Shown here: piece by piece, positions 34,016 to 41,745 of the stretch
Numbering within the stretch: the first letter of the stretch is position 1
Layout: the number at the start of each line of letters is the position of its first letter
Source of the DNA: G965216905 sp965216905
Lineage (GTDB): Bacteria > Actinomycetota > Acidimicrobiia > Spongiisociales > ZC4RG35
Length of the DNA stretch: 64,000 nt
Direction of reading: 5' to 3'
NCBI GenBank assembly: GCA_965216905.1
Contig: OZ244213.1
Coordinates: forward strand, 1,240,001-1,304,000
Program-made: the position numbers and the translations under genes
The notes under the pieces: generated by a model
The model's input: the letters and a program-made list of their open reading frames with translations, nothing else
The model's database searches: none
Told to the model about the DNA's origin: nothing

Positions 34016-34693
34016 ATGGATGGGATGCATCTCGAGCGCCTGACGCTGGGTCGGATTCAGAACCCGGTCCGCGGCTTGCTGCATGGCACCGCCGCGATCG
34101 CGGCGACCGTCGGGTTGGTCTTTCTGCTCGCCGCCAATCCAGGCGGCCTTTCGCTCGGAGTCTCTCTGGCCATCTATGGGGCGAGCCTGGTCATCATGTT
34201 CACCTTCTCCTCGCTCTATCACGCGGTTCGATGGTCCGCCGAGTGGAAGGCGCGCATGCGACGCCTCGACCACGCCGCCATCTTTCTGGTGGTTGCCGGG
34301 ACGTTCACTCCCTTCGCCATGGTTGCCCTCGACGGCGCCTGGCGGGCGGTCAGCCTGACGACGGTGTGGGTGGCGGCCGTGGTGGGAATCGTGCTGAAGC
34401 TCACCGAGAAGCGGGTCCGCCTCGGCCCGTCGGTCACGATTCAAAACGTGATGGGTTGGGCGGCCGCGATTCCGATGGGACGGATCGCAGCCCGGCTGGG
34501 AGGCGACACCGTTGCGTTCATCGCCGCCGGCGGCGCCTTGTACACCGTGGGGATGATCTGCTTTCTGACGAAGTGGCCGCGCCTGTCACCGCGGGTCTTC
34601 AGCGCCCACGAGCTGTTTCACGTGCTGGTCGTCGCCGCATCCTCGGTTCACTTCTACGCGGTCGCCACCCGGGTGTTGCCGGCCGTCGCCTGA
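34016..34693 (+). CDS. hemolysin III / PAQR family membrane protein
   Basis: A 225-residue seven-helix protein of the PAQR/hemolysin III family. Conserved metal-site residues are in FSSLYHAV (His), RRLDHAAIFLVVAGT (Asp, His) and SAHELFHVLVV (His x3 His). NPVRGLLHGTAAI starts helix 1. The family is thought to act on membrane lipids as zinc hydrolases. It diverges from the prenyltransferase gene across a 174-base gap that should carry both promoters. Confidence 0.88.
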   Translation: MDGMHLERLTLGRIQNPVRGLLHGTAAIAATVGLVFLLAANPGGLSLGVSLAIYGASLVIMFTFSSLYHAVRWSAEWKARMRRLDHAAIFLVVAGTFTPFAMVALDGAWRAVSLTTVWVAAVVGIVLKLTEKRVRLGPSVTIQNVMGWAAAIPMGRIAARLGGDTVAFIAAGGALYTVGMICFLTKWPRLSPRVFSAHELFHVLVVAASSVHFYAVATRVLPAVA

Positions 34694-34744
34694 GACAAAC
34701 CCGGCCGCGGCGGGAGTTTCGATGAGCAACACTGGGGAATTCCG

Positions 34745-35137
34745 GCGAGCGTCGTCATCGTCGACAACATCCCAGCCCGAGCCCTCCACACCCCCACCGG
34801 CTTCGGCAACCACTTCGAGCAATCGAACCGTGCCCGACTTGGTCAGGTCGAACTGGACCGGGTCGACGACCACCTCGCCGTGATGATTCGCAACCAACGC
34901 CACCTCCGACCGCTTCCCAACATCAACCGGCACCACCAGACACCTCGCCGGGTCAACACCCCGCACCCGAGCCACATAGCTGGCCTGTGCCTGACCTTGC
35001 TTACCAACGCTGTCGTCTGCTGGAACACCGTCTACATCGACGCACTCCAACGCCTCGCCAACACTGGCGAACCAGTCACGGACGGCATCCCGCCGCATCC
35101 ACGAGCTGCCGGCGGACTGATACGCTGGTAGATGCAC
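34745..35137 (-). pseudogene. IS110-family transposase remnant (N-terminal part)
   Basis: Reading on the minus strand, YVARVRGVDPARCLVVPVD, VGKRSEVALVANHHGEVVVD and the following FDLTKSGTVRLLEVVAE match the start of IS110-type DEDD transposases, whose first Asp is in PVDVGKRS. The rest of the RNase-H domain and the IS110 C-terminal domain are missing. No inverted repeats are expected for IS110. It marks the outer border of the toxin-tip region. Confidence 0.7.
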
Positions 35138-35144
35138 TCTCGGC

Positions 35145-36107
35145 TCATTGGAGCCAGGGGGCGGTGGGTGGTGTGTGGATCCATGTGAGTTGGCTGGGGC
35201 GACCGGGGTACGACCCGGCGTGGTAGACCAGGAGTCGTCGTCCGTCGCTCGAGACCGAGACTCGGAGAGCGGGTTCTTCGCTGAGAAGGACCGGTGTCAT
35301 GTCAGATTGGGTGTCGAGGTACCAGATCGATCGTTCGTGTCGCCGGTTTCCGGGGTAGGCGGTGTAGACGAGCCATCGTCCGGTAGGGTCGACGTCGTAG
35401 CTAACGACGGTCTGGTCGCTCGGTGTCAGTCTTTGGACGGTCTTGGAGTCCAGGTCCAGCGATGCGACCCCAATGACAACGTCTCCAGCAAATGGATCTC
35501 GTTCGCTCCACTTGAACAGGAGAAGGTTGTCGTCGATGAACTTCGGCCAGGTCTCGTTCACGTCGCGGGTGTCCAAGATACGGGTGGTCGTACCCGTCTC
35601 GAGCTCGGTGCTCCACAGGTCAAGGGTGGTCGCCCCCAAACGGGGCGGATGCGCGGCCCAGACGACCTGCGTGCCCATGGGATTGACCGCGAGCGCATCA
35701 AAGTCCCCAGTCCAATCGGTATCGACCGGCACCGAGTGGAGCACCTGGCCGCTGCGGTCGACCAGGACAAAGGTCTCGTCTCCAACGCTCCCCAGCTCCG
35801 AGTAGCTGTAGATGACGGCCTGGCCATCCGGCATCCACCCGATCGAATCGGCCGACTTCTCTGGTGGCCCCAACCGCAGCACATCGTTGTCGACCAAGAG
35901 CACATCGGATTGGGCGATTCGGGTCCCGGTAGCCGGCAGGGCGTACACGGCCACCGCGTCGTCGACCGGGCTCGGCACCGCGAATACGGCCCCCCAGCCA
36001 AGCGTCTCGATGTCGACGACCGGCCACGGCCACCACGCCCACATGATGACGGCAACTACTCCGGCCACGGCCACCGCCCAGGTGACTCTGTTCAACGGAC
36101 ATCCCAA
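35145..36107 (-). CDS. membrane-anchored beta-propeller (TolB/WD40-like) protein, partner of displaced RHS tip
   Basis: A 320-residue protein. One hydrophobic anchor (about 8-30, VTWAVAVAGVVAVIMWAWW) is followed by repeated 40-residue units of WD40/TolB-like form: SIGWMPDGQAVIYSY, ALAVNPMGTQVVWAA, SYDVDPTGRWLVYTA, RVSVSSDGRRLLVYHA. The start overlaps the end of the RHS tip at 36092 by 16 bases, the position occupied by immunity genes in such loci. A surface-held neutralising or binding role is possible but not shown. A/T content seems higher than in the flanking core genes. Confidence 0.6.
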   Translation of the reverse strand: MGCPLNRVTWAVAVAGVVAVIMWAWWPWPVVDIETLGWGAVFAVPSPVDDAVAVYALPATGTRIAQSDVLLVDNDVLRLGPPEKSADSIGWMPDGQAVIYSYSELGSVGDETFVLVDRSGQVLHSVPVDTDWTGDFDALAVNPMGTQVVWAAHPPRLGATTLDLWSTELETGTTTRILDTRDVNETWPKFIDDNLLLFKWSERDPFAGDVVIGVASLDLDSKTVQRLTPSDQTVVSYDVDPTGRWLVYTAYPGNRRHERSIWYLDTQSDMTPVLLSEEPALRVSVSSDGRRLLVYHAGSYPGRPSQLTWIHTPPTAPWLQ

Positions 36108-37408
36108 AGATCAGAGGTGAGTCCAATGAGGTTGTTGACCTTCAATTGCGAGTACTCCTCCAGACTGTCGGTCAGGAACGGTGCCACATGTGCGAAGGCC
36201 AGCGCTGGTCCTGACTGTTGTGTGGCCAGATAGTCGGGGTACACGTTCGATAGGTAGATGTCCATGCCTGCCGCGCCCAGTGGCGTTGAGGGGTAATTGT
36301 AGAGGGCAGAGATGTCGACGTTCTCCACGACGATGCCAATGAACGCTCGCTCAAGAGCCGATTCCTCGGCCAGTAGGTCGGCGCTTGCATCGATGGCCTC
36401 GTGCAGCGATACCTGATGAGCCTTCCAGAGTGCCTGCTGTGCTTCAGGTGACCACGAAGGAGCGGCGCGGTAGTCAATCCACGCCTGGACAGCGGGATCC
36501 GACGTTGTGGTACCTGTTGCCAACGACCGATCTGTTGCCTGCATGTCGAGCAGCATCAGTCCGTTGACGGCCCGCCACCAAGCAGATCCGTCATCTCTGT
36601 CGCCGGTGATGCGTCCGCTGGTTATCTCCCACGCTGTAAAGACAACGAGGCCCGCACCCTCAACACCATCCCTCATGAACATGCGTATCGGATCCTCGAA
36701 GCCGAAAAAGGTGTTCAAGAGCTGGAGCCTGTCGCTGGGAGATAAGTCGATAGCCGCCGTCACGTCCATGTTTGTCGAACCCGAACGAAGGTTGCGCATT
36801 GCTTGGGCGTCGATGGCGAGTTGTTTTTCGAGGGCGGCGGTGCGGGCGATCTGTCGTTGGCGGAGGTACTCGTTTTGGCGTTGACGGTTGATGCGGTTGC
36901 GTCGCTGTTGGTCGTGGTAGTCGGTGGCGTTGTTGACACCGTGGGTGTCGATCTCGTTGGCTCCGCCGGTGCCCTCCACTAGGAATCTTCCGTTGGGGTC
37001 CCAGTAGCGGGTGGGGTTGGCTCCGGCGTAGGTGTATCGGTTGAGGGTGATGGGCGTGTCGGGGAGGCCTTGGATGGTGTCGCGGGTGGTGAAGGTGGCG
37101 GTGGTGGGTTGGTACCAGCGGGCTCCCATCCACACGTGTCCGGATGCCGGGTCGGTCCAGTCACTTTGGTAGCCGACGTGTGCTCCGCTGCCGCCGGTGA
37201 CAGCCTGGGGTTGGCCGTAGGGGTCGAAGATCGTGGTGTCGGTGAGGGTGCCGGTGGGGGTGTGGAGGTGGGTGAGGTCTCCGTGGCGGTTGCGGCCGGC
37301 GATGACTCCGGTCGGGGTGGTGGGGGTGGCGAGGGTGAGGAGTTGTCCGCCGGGTGTCCGCCCATAGACGGTGGTGGTGGGGTTGCCGCCGGTGGTGGTG
37401 GTGGATCA
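36092..37408 (-). pseudogene. displaced RHS C-terminal tip with core fragment
   Basis: The minus-strand frame begins, just after an in-frame TGA (about 37406-37408), with an RHS segment (VYGRTPGGQLLTLATP), then HGDLTHLH, FDPYGQPQAVTGGSG and the core GHVWMGARWYQPTTATFTT and LNRYTYAGANPTRYWDPNGR. This copies the core of the large RHS gene (42.7-43.1 kb). The C-terminal 290 residues are unique and unrecognised (HGVNNATDYHDQQRRNRINR then AAIDLSPSDRLQLLNTFFGF to LIGLTSDLWDVR). The first start codon in frame is GTG 37135; no export signal remains. It is likely silent but could be moved onto the carrier by recombination in the shared core. Confidence 0.75.
36985..37400. repeat. second copy of the RHS core segment
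   Basis: Closely resembles 42684-43085 in the large RHS gene, same orientation. The stretch around 37020-37162 differs at only a few bases from 42719-42860; similarity fades toward both ends. It is a possible homologous-recombination site for tip exchange. Confidence 0.85.
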
Positions 37409-37445
37409 GGGGCCAGCAGTGAGCAACACTGCCAGAAGTGGCCCC

Positions 37446-38027
37446 CTACAGTCCAAGCCAGAGCCGCCGCAACATACCGATCGCCCTTCCTCCGACGGTG
37501 CCCGAGTAGTGGATATCCACACTCTGGAGCAGGAACATGGAGGCGAGGAGCACCGTGTCGTCGGATGCTTCGCCGGGCCGGATCTTGATGTTCGGTCCCA
37601 GCAGACAGGGCTTTCCGTCGGGTCCGGTCAGTCGATAAGTGACCCACTTCACCCTCTCGAGAAGCCAAGACCGGTCACCGACCTGAATGTTGGAACGGTC
37701 CGACTTGGGGTCGTCAAAGCTCATGTGCACCGACTCGTCGCCAAGGCGCATCGGGGCCCGAGGGCCATCGCCGCCGACCAGTGATGACACTCGTGGGGAT
37801 CGCTTCCTTCCGGCCCATCCGTACGGCATGTCGGGGCAGTCGCCGAACGCCGATCGATACTCGACTCGGTAGAGCCGGTGCGGCTGCGCCTTGAGCAGTC
37901 TGAGTCGCAGCCCAGGGACTTTCCTCGCTTCCCACCACACACGATCCAACCGTCGCCAACCCATCCATTGAAGTCGGAGCAGGATCGGCACCCAGAGATC
38001 TCGGATGGGTTTGGTTTCGTCCGTCAT
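37446..38027 (-). CDS. partner (possible immunity) protein of IS-truncated RHS tip
   Basis: A 193-residue protein with no recognised family: MTDETKPIRDLWVPILLRLQ at the start, Trp/Arg-rich N-terminal part (WMGWRRLDRVWWEARKV), then VHMSFDDPKSDRSNIQVGD and KWVTYRLTGPDGKPCL. No signal or membrane segment is clear. Its ATG overlaps the stop of the upstream RHS tip by 4 bases, the standard toxin-immunity arrangement, which is the only basis for the proposed role. Confidence 0.55.
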   Translation of the reverse strand: MTDETKPIRDLWVPILLRLQWMGWRRLDRVWWEARKVPGLRLRLLKAQPHRLYRVEYRSAFGDCPDMPYGWAGRKRSPRVSSLVGGDGPRAPMRLGDESVHMSFDDPKSDRSNIQVGDRSWLLERVKWVTYRLTGPDGKPCLLGPNIKIRPGEASDDTVLLASMFLLQSVDIHYSGTVGGRAIGMLRRLWLGL

Positions 38028-38806
38028 CCGAACACCTGTTCCCGAATGATCGTGTCCCAGTCTCGGCGATCGACGGCTTGTCGCACGCGGGAGGCTCGCT
38101 GCCCGAGCGTGTCGCTCGAGATCACCGTCCGAACGCCTTGACCGACCGTGAGGGTTAAGGCTTGCCCTGACAAAGCAGCAAGCGGAGATCCTACAGCTGA
38201 CTGCAAGCTACGACCGACGGGAGTGAAGCTAGCCCTGGTCGATACAGCTCCGGCGCGGGACAATGCTCTCGTTGTCGAGCCTGCGCAGCCGCTACCGAAG
38301 AGACTTGCGCAGAGTACTCCGGCGACGGCGGATCCGCCGGCTTGCGCCGTCGCCTCTCGTAGGTCAAGTTCGCGGCCGTCGTCCTCGGTGAGCGCGTCGA
38401 CGCCGAGGTGGGCGCCGGTTCCGATGACTGTTGCACCGATCGCCGCGCCAACAACGCACCCGACGCCCAACGTTGCACCGCAGACAATTCCTACACCGAC
38501 TACGGCAACGATGCCCGTGCCGAGGTTTACAGCGGTGTGCCGATGATCTACTGCGACTTCGCTCACGGTCTGCCCGATGTTCTCTGCGGTTGTTGAGGCC
38601 CACGTGACGAACCTGTCCCATCGTGACTCGGTCTCCTCCAGGTTGGCCGTTGCGGCCTGGTTTCTGGCGGCTTGGGTTTCGATGGCTCGTTTCTGTTGCA
38701 TTGCAGCGGTGGTGGCTGCTTGGGCTTGTCGGTTGCGTTCGTGTTGGGCTTGTTGTCGTTGGTTGTTGGTGGTGGTGACCCGGATCTTTTCGACAAAGTC
38801 GTAGGT
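38024..38806 (-). pseudogene. RHS C-terminal tip, 5' end removed at the IS256 element
   Basis: About 260 residues remain. The first residues FVEKIRVTTTNNQRQQAQ look like the post-core linker of an RHS protein, and a Gln/Ala-rich helix (QRQQAQHERNRQAQAATTAA) matches the linker helices of the other tips in style. A Gly/Ala-rich hydrophobic section follows (LGTGIVAVVGVGIVCGATLG then VGCVVGAAIGATVIG), as in pretoxin membrane segments, then an unknown C-terminal domain ending DRRDWDTIIREQVFG. The frame continues into the IS element, so the natural 5' part (core and carrier) is missing. Confidence 0.65.
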
Positions 38807-40202
38807 GTCCCGTGAAGTGGTGGAAATCGGGGGTGGGTCCTTCGATTTGAGGGGCCACCGTGTGACTCTCAGCGAGTTCATCCACGAGCTCGTAGAGGAG
38901 ACCACACGATGGCCCACCATGATGATGCATCAATCTATGCCGATCTGCTGGCACGTCTCGGTGACGATGGCACCAAGGAGCTGTTCCGTCACTTGCTGGA
39001 ACAAGCGCTCCAGGATCTGATCGACGCCGAGTTGACCTCTCAGATCGGTGCCTCACGTCACGAACGATCCGATGCCCGGTCCAACTATCGCAACGGTGTC
39101 CGCAACCGAACGCTGTCGACGCCGGCCGGTGATGTGGAACTCAGAATCCCGAAGGTGCGGACCGGTTCGTTCTTCCCGTCGCTGCTCGAACCGCGCCGCC
39201 GGGTGGATAAGGCATTGTGGGCGGTGATCATGACCGCCTACATCACCGGCACTTCCACTCGCAAGGTCGATGACTTGGTCAAAGCCCTCGGGTGCGACAC
39301 CGGCGTGTCCAAATCGACCGTGTCGAGGATCTGCCAGGAGATCGATACCCAAGTCGACGTGTTCCGCACCCGGTCACTCGACCACCTCGGGTTCTCCTAC
39401 GTGTTCGTTGACGCCACCTACGTCAAAGCCCGCGTTGACCATCACATCGTGTCGCGAGCCGTGGTGGTCGCCACCGGCGTAGCCGCTGACGGCAACCGCG
39501 AAGTGCTCGGCCTCGACGTGGGCGACTCCGAAGACGAAGTGTTCTGGACCCAGTTCCTCCGCTCCCTCAAAGACCGAGGCCTGGGCGGCGTGAAGTTGGT
39601 GATCTCCGACGCTCACGCCGGCCTCAAAGCCGCCATCGGGAGAGTGTTCCAAGGTGCTGCGTGGCAACGATGCAAGGTGCATCTGATGCGCAACCTCCTC
39701 GCCGCCATCCCCAAGAGCCACAAGGAGATGATCGCCGCCACGGTCCGCACCATCTTCGCCCAACCCGATCCCGACACCACCAGAGCCCAGCTCCGGCAGG
39801 TGGTCGGGATGCTCGAGGCCCGCTACCCCAACGCCGCTGAGATCCTCGCCGACGCTGAGCACGATGTCACCGCCTACGCCGGCTTCCCCCGAGCCCACTG
39901 GCGCAAGATCGCTTCCACCAACCCCCTCGAACGAGTCCACAAGGAGATCAAACGCCGCTCCAACGTGGTCGGGATCTTCCCCGACGACCAATCCGTGATC
40001 CGCCTCGTCGGCGCCGTCCTCGCCGAACAACACGACGACTGGCAAACCACCGACCGCCGCTACCTATCCGAAGCATCCATGCGCCAAATCGGCCAACCAC
40101 AACCCAAGGAGGTCACCACCACCCAGACACCACAACTCCCCGCCGCCTAAGATGGCGAGGAGCCGCTGAGAGTCACCCCACATTTCCACCACGCGGCGGG
40201 AC
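38807..40202. mobile_element. IS256-family insertion sequence, apparently intact
   Basis: A 1,396-bp element with one transposase gene. The ends are inverted: left 38807 GTCCCG...GTGGTGGAAAT and right the complement ending at 40202, with an inner shared GTGACTCTCAGCG block on both sides (about 38861-38875 and 40164-40176). The outer six bases match, four differ, then 11 match. No clear 8-9 bp target duplication flanks it, so the present flanks may result from a deletion or recombination after insertion. Confidence 0.8.
38909..40150 (+). CDS. IS256 (Mutator) family transposase
   Basis: A 413-residue transposase. The DDE triad can be placed in YVFVDATYVKARV (Asp), KLVISDAHAGLKAAI (Asp) and TNPLERVHKEIKRRSNVVGI (Glu), and WQRCKVHLMRNL is the usual segment between the second Asp and Glu. 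The N-terminus LEQALQDLIDAELTSQIGA and YRNGVRNRTLSTPAGDVEL are standard for the family. The frame is complete, so the element may be mobile. It inserted at the junction of the RHS tip beginning at 38806. Confidence 0.95.
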   Translation: MAHHDDASIYADLLARLGDDGTKELFRHLLEQALQDLIDAELTSQIGASRHERSDARSNYRNGVRNRTLSTPAGDVELRIPKVRTGSFFPSLLEPRRRVDKALWAVIMTAYITGTSTRKVDDLVKALGCDTGVSKSTVSRICQEIDTQVDVFRTRSLDHLGFSYVFVDATYVKARVDHHIVSRAVVVATGVAADGNREVLGLDVGDSEDEVFWTQFLRSLKDRGLGGVKLVISDAHAGLKAAIGRVFQGAAWQRCKVHLMRNLLAAIPKSHKEMIAATVRTIFAQPDPDTTRAQLRQVVGMLEARYPNAAEILADAEHDVTAYAGFPRAHWRKIASTNPLERVHKEIKRRSNVVGIFPDDQSVIRLVGAVLAEQHDDWQTTDRRYLSEASMRQIGQPQPKEVTTTQTPQLPAA

Positions 40203-40304
40203 GCTGCCGTAGTACCACCAGCGCGGCGACCAACCGGGGCCAAGAGACCCGGCCTTGCCGCGTTCGCCGTATCCTCCGCAGACACCGACCCGAAGCAGTC
40301 GTCA
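40203..40304. other. gap between the IS element and the toxin partner gene
   Basis: About 100 bases with no coding features. Read on the minus strand it does not continue the RHS core that should precede the truncated tip at 38806. Confidence 0.4.
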
Positions 40305-40652
40305 TCAATCCTCTTCCGCTCTCATCTGCTCCTCCGAAGCAAACGTCAAATTCACCCACAGGACTAGGTCGCCCTCGTGACCCGTGATGGCCTCAGCAGC
40401 CGATTGCGCTGACACTGCCACGAGGTCGCCCCACTCCAAGGCGGTTTCCGTTGCGTAGGTGCTCCAACCGACCACACGAGGGGGCCCCTCAGGTTCATCG
40501 AACGCCCACAGCTCAACCCCCAGTACGGCATACCCAAGGCCGCGGAGTGCCTCCACGACTTCCAGAGCCGAGGGCGCCGGCCAGCAGAATTCCTCGCCAA
40601 CCCGCTTCGCTGTAGCGAGTAGCAGTCCTAGCGGAGAACGTGTAGACGACAT
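40305..40652 (-). CDS. presumed immunity protein for E5-like toxin
   Basis: A 115-residue cytoplasmic-looking protein: SALEVVEALRGLGYAVLGVE, then LWAFDEPEGPPRVVGWS and a C-terminal DLVLWVNLTFASEEQ. The spacing of the ALxx-L...VLGxxxW...W pattern recalls some small immunity families (such as Imm40), at low confidence. Its ATG shares one base with the TGA of the toxin gene (TGATG), the expected coupling for a toxin-immunity pair. Confidence 0.6.
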   Translation of the reverse strand: MSSTRSPLGLLLATAKRVGEEFCWPAPSALEVVEALRGLGYAVLGVELWAFDEPEGPPRVVGWSTYATETALEWGDLVAVSAQSAAEAITGHEGDLVLWVNLTFASEEQMRAEED

Positions 40653-41236
40653 CAGTACTGGAACCCCGGGCCACCGACGTGGATCACCTGACCGGTCACG
40701 TTGTCGACCACCATCGATTGGCCGGTGGTCGGGTGAACGTAGCGGGTCGCTTCATTGGCCGGATTGATTTTGTTCGGTGCCGGGAAACGCTGGCCCAGCT
40801 GAACGGCTTCCTGAAGCTGGCTTTGAGTCCAACCACGATTCGGCATCTGCCTCAGGATCTTCGGATCCAAGCTGACCAGATCAGGCGACGCCGTCACCGA
40901 CAGAGGCTGATCGACCATCCTGGCGCCGTCATCGAGGAACTCGCTGCCGTAGTTGGCGAAATCGTCTGCTGTGTTTGTGGCAACCAGGTTGGCGGACGAG
41001 TCGTAGAGGTAGCCCGCGCTGTCCGACCGCGCCAGCACACAACGAGAAGCCGGGTCCTGCGCCCGCTCGTCCAACTCGTACGAGAAGGTGGCCGTACCGT
41101 CGTACCTGTATGTGGATTGGTCGTACGTGGGAGTGATCGACGCTGACGAGGCCGGCGAGGACAAGGCCACAACAAGGAGGGCCAGCAAGAACGTGAAGAC
41201 CGCCTTCGCCACGTTCGCTAGGCGGCGACTGGTCAC
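40652..41236 (-). CDS. secreted colicin-E5-like RNase toxin
   Basis: A 194-residue protein. Signal peptide at about 1-32 (VFTFLLALLVVALSSPASS). A 75-residue domain of unknown kind follows. The C-terminus matches the colicin E5 ribonuclease domain: SLDPKILRQMPNRGWTQSQ, then NEATRYVHPTTGQSMVVD and VTGQVIHVGGPGF; E5 has QKIRGQMPERGWT and then NDPATVY...VVVNDRTGEV. E5 cleaves tRNAs with Q-containing anticodons (Tyr, His, Asn, Asp); the Lys and Arg of that site are preserved in PKILRQMPNRGW. GTG 41236 is fixed by GGAGGG 8 bases upstream. It overlaps the upstream gene by 4 bases and its partner by one. Confidence 0.75.
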   Translation of the reverse strand: MTSRRLANVAKAVFTFLLALLVVALSSPASSASITPTYDQSTYRYDGTATFSYELDERAQDPASRCVLARSDSAGYLYDSSANLVATNTADDFANYGSEFLDDGARMVDQPLSVTASPDLVSLDPKILRQMPNRGWTQSQLQEAVQLGQRFPAPNKINPANEATRYVHPTTGQSMVVDNVTGQVIHVGGPGFQY

Positions 41237-41745
41237 GGCGAGTTCCCTCCAAATGGTCTCGTGGTGTCGTCCTGGAGCACTCGAACAAGGAGCTCTCGAC
41301 ATGCCGCTCCCTCCTGCTCGAAAGTCGCCACATCGATCCGGTCGCCGCTCCGTACCACGAAAACAGACCACCCCCTCTCGCCCTTCTCGAGGCAGTACGT
41401 CCCTTCCCGAAATGGCTCACCTATGGAAACACACCGGTCACGCACGCGTTCGTATCGGAGACGTCGGACAAGCTCGTACACGTCCTTCGGAGGCTGCTCA
41501 AACGAATCAAGGAATACGACTGCCGCGCGAAGCTCGTAGGCCAGGGCCGCTTCGTCATCGAGGTGATCTCCTCCACCCGGCCTATACAGTGACAGCGAGA
41601 GCATCAGATCGTCGAAGAACGGCGCCTCCCTGAACTCCTCCAGCAAGAGGCCTCCGATCTCTCCGGTCAACTCGATGGACTGATCCTCCTCGGACAAGAA
41701 GCGGCCCATCAGCATCCGCAGCTCATCAGCAGCCCAGCGTTTCAT
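41233..41745 (-). CDS. presumed immunity protein of the large RHS toxin
   Basis: A 170-residue soluble protein. MKRWAADELRMLMGRFLSEE opens it; FEQPPKDVYELVRRLRYER and GERGWSVFVVRSGDRIDV are other parts. No family is recognised. Its ATG overlaps the stop of the large RHS gene by 4 bases, and its own stop overlaps the E5-like toxin start, so all are in one transcription unit. The role is inferred from position alone. Confidence 0.6.
   Translation of the reverse strand: MKRWAADELRMLMGRFLSEEDQSIELTGEIGGLLLEEFREAPFFDDLMLSLSLYRPGGGDHLDDEAALAYELRAAVVFLDSFEQPPKDVYELVRRLRYERVRDRCVSIGEPFREGTYCLEKGERGWSVFVVRSGDRIDVATFEQEGAACRELLVRVLQDDTTRPFGGNSP

Noticed and set aside
34723..37432. A 12-base identical word, TGAGCAACACTG, near 34723 and near 37420, at the edges of the tip region.
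   Set aside because: By chance many 12-base matches are expected in 64 kb, and the flanks do not match; it is no evidence for an attachment site.
38799..40210. Target-site duplication around the IS256 element (CGTAG seen on both sides).
   Set aside because: The flanking 8-9 bases do not match when the ends are set by the inverted repeats; the shared five bases are not at equal distance.
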